Part shown: one piece after another, positions 35,661-43,904 of the stretch
Layout: each line of letters begins with the position of its first letter
Numbering within the stretch: position 1 is the first letter of the stretch
NCBI GenBank assembly: GCA_964517465.1
Contig: CAZFEK010000021.1
Coordinates: forward strand, 1-64,000
Length of the DNA stretch: 64,000 bases
Direction: 5' to 3'
Source of the DNA: JACPUX01 sp964517465
Lineage (GTDB): Bacteria; Pseudomonadota; Gammaproteobacteria; Burkholderiales; Casimicrobiaceae
Translations under genes and position numbers: made by a program
Notes under the pieces: model-generated
Seen by the model: only the letters and a program-made list of their open reading frames with translations
What the model was told of the DNA's origin: nothing
Databases searched by the model: none

Positions 35661-36908
35661 TCAAACCAAGACCCCCACCACCGCCCCGCAAGAAAGTGTC
35701 GCCAGCGTGCCTGCGAGGAGCGACTTCAAGCCCAGCTCCAGCACCTCATCTCGTCGCTCGGGGCAGAGGGTGGCCATGCCGCCGATCATGATGCCCAGGC
35801 TGCCGAAGTTGGCGAAGCCGCACAGGGCGTAGGTCATGATCAGGCGACTGCGGGCGGAGAGGGCTTCGGGTGGGAGTTTGGCGAGATCGAGGTAGGCGAT
35901 GAATTCGTTCAACACCGTCTTGGTGCCCATCAAGGCGCCAGCGGTGCGTGCTTCTTCCCAGGGGATGCCGGCCATCCAGACCAGTGGCGCCATGAGGTAA
36001 CCCAAGAGGCGTTGCAGCGAGATCGGTTGATCCCCCCAGGGCGGCAAGGCCGCGAGTATCAGGTTGGCCAGATGCACCAGGGCCACCAGCACCACCAACA
36101 TGGCGACGATGTTGAGCAGGAGCTTGACGCCTTCGAGTGTGCCCTGGGTGATGGCGTCCATGGTGGTGCGCGCCGTACTGGGCAGCTCCAGCCGGCCGCC
36201 GGTAGGCAGGCCTTCGGTAGGCACCAGCAGCAGCGAAAAGAAAATCGCCGCCGGTGCGGAGATCAAGGACGCGACCATCAAGTGGCCGATGGCATCGGGA
36301 ATGACGGGGCCGAGGATCATTGCATACAAAGCCATTACCGTGCCGGCGATGCCGGCCATGCCGCCGGTCATGATGACAAAGAGTTCACCGCGTGACACCT
36401 GCGCAAGATAGGGCCGAACGAACAGCGGCGCTTCCACCATGCCGACGAAGACATTGGCCGCGGTGGAAACGCCCACCGCGCCGCCCACGCCCATGACCCT
36501 TTCCAGCACCCACGAAAACGCTTTGACCAACACTGGCAGAATGCGCCAATGGAACAACAAAGCCGACAGGGCGCTCACCACCAGCACCAGGGGCAGCGCT
36601 TGGAAGGCCAGCACGAAACTCGCTCCGGGGGCGCTTTCTTTGAAGGGCAGGGTGCCGCCTCCGAGGTAGCCGAAAACAAATTTCGTTCCTTCGCGAGTCG
36701 AGGCTTCCAGCGCGAGCAGCGCCTCGTTGAGCCCCACCGAGAAGGCCTTGAATGTTGGGAGCTTCAAGAGCAGAAGAGCAAGCGCGAACTGAAGCAGCAC
36801 GCCGGCGATTACGCCTCGCCAGGGAATGGCGCGGCGTTTTTCGGAAAGGGCATAGGCCAACAGAAGCAGGCTGGAGAAGCCGACCAGGGAATGGGCGAGG
36901 GGACTCAT
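35661..36908 (-). CDS. CNT-family nucleoside transporter (NupC-like)
   Basis: 415 residues from ATG 36908. A concentrative nucleoside transporter: the signature blocks are KFVFGYLGGGTLPF, GVSTAANVFVGMVEAPLFVRP (substrate-site Gln/Glu region), VIMTGGMAGIAGTVMALYA, GTKTVLNEFIAYLDLAKL and TYALCGFANFGSLGIMIGGM. These are the nucleoside- and sodium-binding hairpins of the CNT fold. It imports nucleosides by cation symport across the inner membrane. It is divergent from the protease gene at 37001. Confidence 0.93.
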   Translation of the reverse strand: MSPLAHSLVGFSSLLLLAYALSEKRRAIPWRGVIAGVLLQFALALLLLKLPTFKAFSVGLNEALLALEASTREGTKFVFGYLGGGTLPFKESAPGASFVLAFQALPLVLVVSALSALLFHWRILPVLVKAFSWVLERVMGVGGAVGVSTAANVFVGMVEAPLFVRPYLAQVSRGELFVIMTGGMAGIAGTVMALYAMILGPVIPDAIGHLMVASLISAPAAIFFSLLLVPTEGLPTGGRLELPSTARTTMDAITQGTLEGVKLLLNIVAMLVVLVALVHLANLILAALPPWGDQPISLQRLLGYLMAPLVWMAGIPWEEARTAGALMGTKTVLNEFIAYLDLAKLPPEALSARSRLIMTYALCGFANFGSLGIMIGGMATLCPERRDEVLELGLKSLLAGTLATLSCGAVVGVLV

Positions 36909-37000
36909 GCTGCGATGGTAATCCGTAGCGGCGCTTCGTGTCGATGATGCCGCGCTTGCCCTGGGTGCGCTCGCCGCGCTATGCTCGCGCCTTCCTGGCC

Positions 37001-38362
37001 ATGCCGACCATACTGCGTGCCTTTGTTCTCCTCGCCGAAGTGCCTTCCGTGTTGCCATTGAAATTCGTCGGGCGAAGCCTGATCGCTTTGGCGGGTTCCG
37101 TGCTGGCGCTGGCTGCTTGGGCGCAGAATCCGCCCGTGGCGGCGGCCGAGGTGCCGCTGGCGCCGGTTTCCGAGGCGGCGCGCGATCTTTTGCATCGGGT
37201 GCGGCCCGCGGTCGTGCAAATCAAAGGCTTTTTCGGCGCCAACACTTCGCAGGCATTTCACGGCACCGGTTTTGCCGTGGCGCGAGATGGCATTTTCGTC
37301 ACCAACTATCACGTGGTGGCGGAACAGGTGATGTATCCAGACAAATATCGGCTGGAATATCGCACTCCCGACGGCACGACCGGCAAAATCGCGGTGCTGG
37401 CGGTCGATGTGCGGCATGACCTCGCCATCGTGCGGGCCGAGGGTCTGGCGCCGGAGCCGCTGACCTTGGACGCGCGGGTGCCGGAGAAAGGCTCGCGCGC
37501 TTTTTCGATCGGATTTCCGCTCGATGTGGGGCTCACCATCACCGAGGGTGTTTCCAACGGCCGGGTGGAAGATTCCTTCGATCCGCGCATCCATTACTCC
37601 GGCGCCATCAACGGGGGCATGTCCGGAGGCCCCGCGCTCAATGCCCGCGGCGAGGTGATCGGAGTCAACGTTTCCGGTTATCGCTTTCAGCAACTGGTGA
37701 GTTTTCTCGTTCCGGCGCAGCATGCCCGGCAACTGCTAACCCGCGCTCTGGGGGGGGCGGCAGCGCTGCCGCAATTGAGGCGGGATGCGGCGACGCAACT
37801 GCAAGGGCATGCCAGTGAGCTCCTGGCGGCTTTCAGCGGCGAGTTTGCCACCCAGCGGGTCAATGGTTATCAGCTTCCCGCCAAGCTCACCCCGTTTGTG
37901 GATTGCAGCGCCTCCGGCGATCCGGCACCGCAGGCGCCGGTACAAACCGTCACCGTGAAATGTGCCGCCAAGGCAGGACTCTATGTTCAGCAGGGGCTTT
38001 ACACCGGCGACCTGAACTATGCGCATTACGTTTTGAGCACCGAAAAGCTGGATAGCTGGCGTTTTGCGCGCAAGCTCTCGGGTTATGCTTCGGCGCGGGG
38101 CGCGTTCGGCTCCCGGCGGCATGTCGGCCCTTTCGCTTGCGAAAAAAGCGTGGTCCAGCTGCGCGGCTTTGACGCCAGCCTTCTGGTCTGCGTCCGAAGC
38201 TACCGGCGCTTGGAGGGTCTTGCCGACATCACCTTGCGGGTGATCAGCCTCAACAACGGCGTGCAAGGCTTCGCCAGCCACCTCGATATGTACGGCATTG
38301 AAGCCCAGGCAGGGTTGGCCTTTGTGCGACGCTATGTGGAGGCCATGGCATGGGGCTCATGA
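37001..38362 (+). CDS. Secreted trypsin-like serine protease
   Basis: About 453 residues; the start is uncertain (ATG 37001 used; upstream GTG 36938 and downstream GTG 37040 also fit). A signal peptide ends at ALAAWAQN. The chymotrypsin-fold triad is His in FVTNYHVVAEQ, Asp in DVRHDLAIVRA and Ser in NGGMSGGPALN, as in DegP-like proteases. There is no PDZ domain. Instead a C-terminal region of about 180 residues has four cysteines (FVDCSASG, VKCAAK, FACEKS, LVCVRS), probably two disulfides. Target unknown; periplasmic or exported. Confidence 0.85.
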   Translation: MPTILRAFVLLAEVPSVLPLKFVGRSLIALAGSVLALAAWAQNPPVAAAEVPLAPVSEAARDLLHRVRPAVVQIKGFFGANTSQAFHGTGFAVARDGIFVTNYHVVAEQVMYPDKYRLEYRTPDGTTGKIAVLAVDVRHDLAIVRAEGLAPEPLTLDARVPEKGSRAFSIGFPLDVGLTITEGVSNGRVEDSFDPRIHYSGAINGGMSGGPALNARGEVIGVNVSGYRFQQLVSFLVPAQHARQLLTRALGGAAALPQLRRDAATQLQGHASELLAAFSGEFATQRVNGYQLPAKLTPFVDCSASGDPAPQAPVQTVTVKCAAKAGLYVQQGLYTGDLNYAHYVLSTEKLDSWRFARKLSGYASARGAFGSRRHVGPFACEKSVVQLRGFDASLLVCVRSYRRLEGLADITLRVISLNNGVQGFASHLDMYGIEAQAGLAFVRRYVEAMAWGS

Positions 38363-38453
38363 GAGTCGCCGTGGCTGGGGGCGCGGCTTTTTGGTTCCGG
38401 CCTGTCTGGCTTGGGAGTGAACGCGGCGTTCCCGGCGCTGGAAGGGCAGGCCC

Positions 38454-39467
38454 GTGAGCGAACCGGGCTTCGTCGTGGAAGTGCTCGACCACCACGGCCG
38501 GGCGCAGGCCCGTCACCGCTTCGCGCTTCATGAAGGGTGCGCAGAGGCGACGGTGGGCCGTGGCATCGGCGCCGATGTCGTGATCGACGATGTCCATGCC
38601 GCGGCGCTGCACGCCCGCATCGAAGTCGATGCCCAAGGCGGCGTCCGGGTCACCGACTTGGGCTCGGTCAACGGCCTTTGGGTGAATGGCAAGCGGGAGC
38701 GCGAGGTCCAGCGACTCGTTCTGCCCGATGGTGGATTTCAAATCGGGCGCACTCGGATCAAGGTTCGCACCGCGGCTGAAACACTTGCGCCCGAAAAGCC
38801 CGAGGGTTTGGGAAAACTCGATTTCGCCAGCGCTTCGAGCCGGGTTTCCCTGGGCGCCGGCGGCGCTTTTGTCTTATATGGCATTTATACCGCCTGGGTC
38901 GAGGCGCCTCGTGATGTGCTGGCGGCGATGGTCACGGCGGTGGCTTTTTCGCTGGGCGCTGCGGCCGTGTGGATTACCGCTTGGGCGCTGCTGTCGCGCA
39001 TGCTCACTGGCGAGTGGCGCTGGCTGCGGCATGCTGCGGTGTTTTTTGGCGTCATGGTGGCCGCGGGCGCTGTCGAAGGTTTGGCCGAGCTGGGTTGGTT
39101 TGCCCTGAGTCTGCGCGCTTGGGACGGACGCGCCTTGCTGATCGGCGTCTTGGGGTTTGGCGGCTTGCTCTACGGGCACCTCAGTAACTCGGCGCATTTG
39201 AGCCGGCGCCAGGCGATCGTGGTGGCCGCGCTGCTGCCGCTTATGATCGGCGGCACGGCGCTGTGGGTGCAAGCGCGAAATGACGCCCGCAACGTCAATC
39301 ACATCGGCTTGGAGGAGCGGGTCTATCCCGCAGCCTTGCGCTTGCGTTCGGGCATTGCGACCGAAGAATTTTTCGTTCGCGCGTCCGCGTTGGCCGAGCG
39401 CGCCGAGAAAAAGCGCAAAGAAGTCCCGGCCGATGACGGGGACGACGAAGTCGATTTTCTGGATTGA
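38454..39467 (+). CDS. FHA-domain membrane protein
   Basis: 337 residues from GTG 38454. Residues about 20-105 form an FHA phosphothreonine-binding domain (ATVGRGIGADVVIDDVHAAA, LHARIEV, VTDLGSVNGLWVNGKR). The usual Ser before the His is Ala, so phosphopeptide affinity may be reduced. Five to six hydrophobic segments follow (about 140-290). The C-terminus is charged and acidic (EVPADDGDDEVDFLD). It fits a membrane receptor for a phosphorylated partner, but no Ser/Thr kinase lies in the window. Confidence 0.85.
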   Translation: MSEPGFVVEVLDHHGRAQARHRFALHEGCAEATVGRGIGADVVIDDVHAAALHARIEVDAQGGVRVTDLGSVNGLWVNGKREREVQRLVLPDGGFQIGRTRIKVRTAAETLAPEKPEGLGKLDFASASSRVSLGAGGAFVLYGIYTAWVEAPRDVLAAMVTAVAFSLGAAAVWITAWALLSRMLTGEWRWLRHAAVFFGVMVAAGAVEGLAELGWFALSLRAWDGRALLIGVLGFGGLLYGHLSNSAHLSRRQAIVVAALLPLMIGGTALWVQARNDARNVNHIGLEERVYPAALRLRSGIATEEFFVRASALAERAEKKRKEVPADDGDDEVDFLD

Positions 39468-39492
39468 TGTTTTGCGGAACGGCGAGGCAATC

Positions 39493-39804
39493 ATGATTGG
39501 GCAACGGAATTGGAGATGGCTGCTCATGGCGGCCTTATGGCAAAGCGCTGCGATGGCGCAGACCACGCCGACGACGACCGATCAGCTGCCGCGCACGCGC
39601 GGCGCGCTGTTGTATGAAACCCATTGCGGCACTTGCCACAGCAAAGAACTGCATTGGCGCGACAAGCGGCTGGCGAAAGATTGGGCCGGCCTCGCCAACC
39701 AAGTGCGCCGCTGGCAAGACAATGCCGGTCTCAACTGGAGCGGGGAAGACATCGGCGCCGTGGCCGAATATTTGAACGAACGGATTTATCGCTATCCGAG
39801 GTAA
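39493..39804 (+). CDS. Small c-type cytochrome
   Basis: 103 residues from ATG 39493, with a signal peptide (WRWLLMAALWQSAAMAQ). One haem-binding CGTCH motif near residue 45 (YETHCGTCHSKELHWRD) is present. No methionine follows the haem motif, so Met cannot be the distal ligand; His in ELHWRDK may be. Likely a periplasmic electron carrier. It lies 25 bp after the FHA protein gene. Confidence 0.88.
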   Translation: MIGQRNWRWLLMAALWQSAAMAQTTPTTTDQLPRTRGALLYETHCGTCHSKELHWRDKRLAKDWAGLANQVRRWQDNAGLNWSGEDIGAVAEYLNERIYRYPR

Positions 39805-39886
39805 GGGACCAAGGGCAGAGGGCCCAAACGCGAAAATAGAACAACACCGGTGTCGCGGCCGCTCGTTGGCGTCTACTTTGCAGTGA

Positions 39887-39992
39887 AGGCGGCCTTCGCC
39901 GCGACCAATCGGGCTTACCGGAGCGGCCTGAGCCGAGATGGATTTCGCGACGATGGTGAAGCGGTGCATCGGGGGCAAGCCCGCTCCTTGGC
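39887..39992 (+). repeat. Degenerate REP-like element
   Basis: GGCGGCCTTCGCCGCGACC, then GGAGCGGCCTGAGCCGAGAT and GGGGGCAAGCCCGCTCC resemble the REP units at 32645-32875 but with many changes and without intact outer arms. It fills most of the gap between the cytochrome gene and the convergent KTSC gene. Confidence 0.6.
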
Positions 39993-39994
39993 GG

Positions 39995-40207
39995 CTACTT
40001 CACCCTTCGACCGGTGAACTCCTCTTCGATGTTGTCGCGGAAATAACTCGCCGCGGAGGAGGAAGCAAGCAGCCGCCTGGCCATTTCCGCCGAGACACCG
40101 CGGTATTCCATCACCTGGCCGTTGCTGAATTCCACTTGCAAAACGCGGTTGCGGTCGTCGTAGCCGGCAGCACGCAAGTTGCCGCTGGAGAGGCGTTTCA
40201 TTTCCAT
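39995..40207 (-). CDS. KTSC-domain protein
   Basis: A 70-residue protein that is essentially one KTSC domain (KRLSSGNLRAAGYDDRNRVL, QVEFSNGQVMEYRGVSAEMA, RRLLASSSAASYFRDNIEEE). The domain is named from fusions to lysyl-tRNA synthetases and stands alone in many bacteria; function unknown. It is divergent from the S9 peptidase gene. Confidence 0.85.
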   Translation of the reverse strand: MEMKRLSSGNLRAAGYDDRNRVLQVEFSNGQVMEYRGVSAEMARRLLASSSAASYFRDNIEEEFTGRRVK

Positions 40208-40278
40208 GTCGAAGCCTCGATGAATTGGTTACAATTCGTGCGATTCTAACAAAGTGAACCAGCCTTTCCGGAGGACCC

Positions 40279-42459
40279 GTGAGCAGCCGCGCCAAAGCCT
40301 TTACCGTCGAGGACCTCTGGGCCATTGAGCGATTGTCGGCGCCTAGCTTGGCGCCGGACGGGAAACGCCTGGTAGTGGCGGCAACTCGCTACGATTTGGC
40401 CAAAAACGAGGGGCGCGACCAACTCTGGGTGTTGTCGGTCGAGGGGCGGGCGAAGAGGCGCCTGGCAGAGGCAAGCCCGGGATCGGATCCGCGCTGGTCG
40501 CCGACCGGGCACCACATCGCTTTCATCGCCAAACGCGAAGGCGACGACACCCCTCAGGTTTATCTGATCGATCCCGATGGCGGTGAGGCGCGGCGGCTGA
40601 CGCGGCTTGCCACCGGCGCGTCCAACTTGCGCTGGTTTCCCGACGGGCGTCAGCTGGCATTCATTTCCTGGGCCTGGCCGGATCTGAGCACGCCGCAGGC
40701 CCAGGCGCGACGGATGAAGGAGCAGGAGAAGGACCCCGTCAAGGCGCACGCCAGCGAGCGCGTGAGTTATCGCTATTGGGATCATTGGTTGACCGACGGG
40801 CGCGTGCCCAGGCTTTATGTGGTCAGCCTGAACGGGGTTTGCCGCGATCTCTTGGCGGGCAAACCTTGGTCGCTCCTTTGGTTCGACCCCACGCGGGAGC
40901 TTTTCGACATCCGCCCGGACGGGCGGGAAGTAGCCCTGAGCGTCGATCTGTCCGCCGAGCCCAAGTGGGGCAATGACACCGATATCGTCACCGTCGAGAT
41001 GGCCAGCGGCAAATGGAAAAACCTCACCCGCGGCAGCGGCCGAGGCAACAGCGAGCCGCGCTACTCACCCGATGGGCGACATCTTGCTTACCTTTCCTGC
41101 GACTATCATCGCTCGCTCGACGATCAGCCGCGCATATTCTTGCGCGATCTGAAAAGCAACAAAACGCGCATGTTGGCGGCCGATTGGGACAGAGCCCCTA
41201 CCCATTTGCGCTGGGCGCCGGATTCGCGGGCGATCTATTGCCTCGCCGAGGATCGGGGGCATCAACCGCTGTTTCGCATTGAACTCGACGGCGCCGAGGC
41301 GCAGGCAAAAACCGGGGCCGGCACGGTGGCCGGTTTCGATCTCGGCCCGTCGGGCGAGCTGCTGGTGCTGACGCGGTCTCGCTTCACTGCGCCTGCGGAG
41401 CTTGCGGCGGTCAGCAAAGGGCAGGAGAGAGTGCTCTTCGCACCGGGGCAGCGGGTGACGGAGCGAATCCAACTGGGCGCCGTGCGCGAATTTGTGATCC
41501 CAGGAGCCGAAGGCGAAGCGGTGCAGTTCTGGGTGAGTTATCCGCCCCGCTTTGACCACGGGTCGATCGCAAGCAGCGCCGCTTGCGACGGAGTGAGCGA
41601 GACCAAGCGCAAACCAGGAGCCGCTGGCCCCGTTTCGGCTGGTGGCGAGGATGCCCCGCCCTCTCGGGGCGGGGTGACACACCCCGCCCAAAAGTGGCCG
41701 CTATTGCAAATGATACACGGCGGGCCGCACTCGGCTTGGCTCGATTTCTTCCACTTTCGCTGGAACGCCCAGATTTTTGCCGCGCAGGGCTACGTGGTGG
41801 TGAGCGTCAATTATCACGGCTCCAGCGGCTGGGGACAGCGCTTTCTCGAAAGCGACAACGGCTGTTATGGCGCCAAAGAATCCGCTGACATCGAAGCCGT
41901 CACGGACTGGATGCTGGCGCAGGGCTATATCGACCCCGAGCGGCTCTACGCCGCGGGCGGAAGCTATGGCGGCTACATGGTGGCCTGGCTCAACGGCCAC
42001 AGCTCGCGTTATCGAGCCTATGTGTGCCATGCCGGTTGCTGGGACTGGATGAGTATGATGGCAACCGACGTGTACAGCTACTTCAACCATGAGCTGGGCG
42101 CGTTTCACTGGGAGGACGAAGGCCGGGTCATGGCGCAGTCGCCGCATCATTTCGCCGCGAACTGCCGCACGCCCACTCTGGTCATTCACGGTGAGCTCGA
42201 TTACCGCGTTCCCGCTGCCCAGGGCTTGCAGTATTACGCGACGCTTAAGGCGATGGGCGTGCCGGCGCGGCTATTGGTGTTCCCCGACGAAAACCACTGG
42301 ATACTCAAGCCGCAAAACGCGCGGCGCTGGACCGAGGAGTTCCTCGACTGGTTGGCCCGCCATGGCGGTCCCAGGCTCAAAGGGGCTTCGGTCCGGAAGC
42401 CCGCCGCGGTTCGATCATCAGCGAAGCGAGCGCGCTCAGCACCAAAACGAGAGCGGTGA
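40279..42459 (+). CDS. S9-family (prolyl oligopeptidase/acylaminoacyl-type) serine peptidase
   Basis: 726 residues from GTG 40279 (GGAGG upstream). Residues about 15-400 form a beta-propeller that gates the active site (WSPTGHHIAFIAKREGDD; YSPDGRHLAYLS; LRWAPDSRAIYCL). The C-terminal alpha/beta hydrolase has Ser562 in AAGGSYGGYMVAWLNG, Asp in HGELDYRVPAAQG and His in PDENHWILKPQN. Between PPRFD and KWPLLQMIHGGPH there is a 45-residue insert (427-471) encoded by a palindromic repeat. The basic C-terminal tail overlaps the convergent EamA gene by 83 bp. Confidence 0.93.
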   Translation: MSSRAKAFTVEDLWAIERLSAPSLAPDGKRLVVAATRYDLAKNEGRDQLWVLSVEGRAKRRLAEASPGSDPRWSPTGHHIAFIAKREGDDTPQVYLIDPDGGEARRLTRLATGASNLRWFPDGRQLAFISWAWPDLSTPQAQARRMKEQEKDPVKAHASERVSYRYWDHWLTDGRVPRLYVVSLNGVCRDLLAGKPWSLLWFDPTRELFDIRPDGREVALSVDLSAEPKWGNDTDIVTVEMASGKWKNLTRGSGRGNSEPRYSPDGRHLAYLSCDYHRSLDDQPRIFLRDLKSNKTRMLAADWDRAPTHLRWAPDSRAIYCLAEDRGHQPLFRIELDGAEAQAKTGAGTVAGFDLGPSGELLVLTRSRFTAPAELAAVSKGQERVLFAPGQRVTERIQLGAVREFVIPGAEGEAVQFWVSYPPRFDHGSIASSAACDGVSETKRKPGAAGPVSAGGEDAPPSRGGVTHPAQKWPLLQMIHGGPHSAWLDFFHFRWNAQIFAAQGYVVVSVNYHGSSGWGQRFLESDNGCYGAKESADIEAVTDWMLAQGYIDPERLYAAGGSYGGYMVAWLNGHSSRYRAYVCHAGCWDWMSMMATDVYSYFNHELGAFHWEDEGRVMAQSPHHFAANCRTPTLVIHGELDYRVPAAQGLQYYATLKAMGVPARLLVFPDENHWILKPQNARRWTEEFLDWLARHGGPRLKGASVRKPAAVRSSAKRARSAPKRER
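41557..41691 (+). repeat. Palindromic element inserted in frame inside the S9 peptidase gene
   Basis: The DNA follows the framework of the tandem elements after uvrB: ACCACGGGTCGANCGCAAGC at its left edge, a GC-rich stem (AGCGCCGCTTGCG), GTGAGCGAGA, a GGAGCC...GGCT palindrome region, GTGGCGAGGA, then the stem CCCCGCC-CTCTC-GGGGCGGGG. It replaces no family residue: the protein motifs on each side are adjacent in homologues known to me. It is exactly 45 codons with no stop, so the gene stays open. Confidence 0.8.
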
Positions 42460-43291
42460 TTTCCTGCCAGCGCAGCTCTTCGCCCAGCATCAGCATGCCG
42501 CTCACCACGCCGACCACCGGCACCAGCATGCTGCTGATGGAGCTGACGGTGACGCTCACCAAGGTCACCAGCTTGTACCACGCCCAGTGGCACAGAATGA
42601 AAGCGATCAGCACCACGTAGGCGAGGCCGATGATTTGCTCCTGGCCTGGCACAGCCATGCCTTGCGGTTCGAAAATCGCTGCTGCGAGCGCCACCGGTGG
42701 AAAGGCGAGTGCGAGCTGCCAGGCGGTCAGCGCCGCGGGGGGCATGTCGACCGGATAACGCTTGATCACGAGCGTACCCAAGGCCCAGCAGAGCGCCGCG
42801 GCAAGCATCAAGGCGACGCCCAGGGGCGCGCCATTGAAGCGCGTCGCTTCGTCCCAGACCAGGAGCAAAAGCCCGAACAACCCGGCGGCAAGTCCGGCGA
42901 CGCGCCGGGCCGATGGCCGCTCGTGCAGAAGCCACATCGACAGCGGCACGCTCCATAATGGCATGGTGAAACCGAGGATGGAAGCGCGTCCCGCGGGGAG
43001 CATGGTGATGGCGTAGCCGGTGAATAGGTTCCAAGCCACGGTATTGAAGAGGGCGATGAGCAAAAGCCGCAGCCATTGGTCTGGCGCTACCCGCAGCCTT
43101 TGCCCCGCCACGCGCGCCAGGACAAAAAGGCCCAGCGCGCCGCCGCTGAGGCAAATCATGCGAAAGTGCAGCACCGGGATTTCGGCGACCACGAACTTCA
43201 TCACCGGCCAATTGACCCCCCAGCCCAGGGCGAGCACCACCACGAGCACCAGGCCGAAGGGTGTCAGGGCGGTGTGCGAAGCGTCGCGCAT
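42377..43291 (-). CDS. EamA/DMT-family transporter
   Basis: A 304-residue inner-membrane protein with ten predicted helices in two EamA repeats (LALGWGVNWPVMKFVVAEIP; GRASILGFTMPLWSVPLSMW; GVALMLAAALCWALGTLVIK; SSISSMLVPVVGVVSGMLML). It is probably a metabolite or amino-acid exporter; substrate unknown. Its 3' end overlaps the convergent S9 peptidase gene by 83 bp. Confidence 0.9.
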   Translation of the reverse strand: MRDASHTALTPFGLVLVVVLALGWGVNWPVMKFVVAEIPVLHFRMICLSGGALGLFVLARVAGQRLRVAPDQWLRLLLIALFNTVAWNLFTGYAITMLPAGRASILGFTMPLWSVPLSMWLLHERPSARRVAGLAAGLFGLLLLVWDEATRFNGAPLGVALMLAAALCWALGTLVIKRYPVDMPPAALTAWQLALAFPPVALAAAIFEPQGMAVPGQEQIIGLAYVVLIAFILCHWAWYKLVTLVSVTVSSISSMLVPVVGVVSGMLMLGEELRWQEITALVLVLSALASLMIEPRRASGPKPL

Positions 43292-43381
43292 GAGCGGTTC
43301 AAAGCGAAGGTCTTGCGGGCAAAGGCGCGCAGGGTACGTATAATCACGGTGTTTGTCTATCCCCGAAAGAAAGGAGTTGCC

Positions 43382-43825
43382 ATGAAAGCGTTATTGCCGT
43401 CGATGAGCGTGGGCCTGCTTCTTGGTGTCAGCTTGGCCGCCAGTGCCGGACCGGCGATGAAAGACGGGATGTGGGAAATTTCTATGCAAAGCAAAATGGA
43501 AGGCATGCCGATGCAGCCTCCGCCGCAGACTTTCCGGCATTGCTACAGCGCGCGAGACGTTTCCGACACCCGCAAGATGGTCGAGCAGCAGAACAGCCGC
43601 GATGGAAAATGTGTGCTGACCGATTTCAAAGAGTCGGGCAATACCGTGAACTACAGCATGAAGTGCGACACGCCGGAGGGGCAAACTTTCGCCACCGGCA
43701 CCAGCACGCACCAGGGTGACAGCTACACCAGCAACATGAAGATTCGCATGAAGATGCAAGGGCGCGACATGGAAATGACCCAGATCCAAAACGGAAAGCG
43801 CGTTGGCGCCTGCCAGGCCGGCTGA
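43382..43825 (+). CDS. DUF3617-family exported protein
   Basis: 147 residues from ATG 43382 (AAGGAG upstream), with a signal peptide (LPSMSVGLLLGVSLAASAGP). The family pattern is visible: MKDGMWEISMQSKMEGMPMQ, HCYSARDV, CVLTDFKESGNTVNYSMKCD and the final RVGACQ. Four conserved cysteines suggest disulfides. Function unknown; periplasmic. TATAAT at 43339-43344 is a likely -10, about 38 bp before the start. Confidence 0.88.
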   Translation: MKALLPSMSVGLLLGVSLAASAGPAMKDGMWEISMQSKMEGMPMQPPPQTFRHCYSARDVSDTRKMVEQQNSRDGKCVLTDFKESGNTVNYSMKCDTPEGQTFATGTSTHQGDSYTSNMKIRMKMQGRDMEMTQIQNGKRVGACQAG

Positions 43826-43904
43826 TGAAACGGGGAATTCTTGCGCGGCACTGCCCTTGGACTGAGCTAGAATAAGCCCTCACCGGTGTCACTTCGAGAA
43901 CAGC

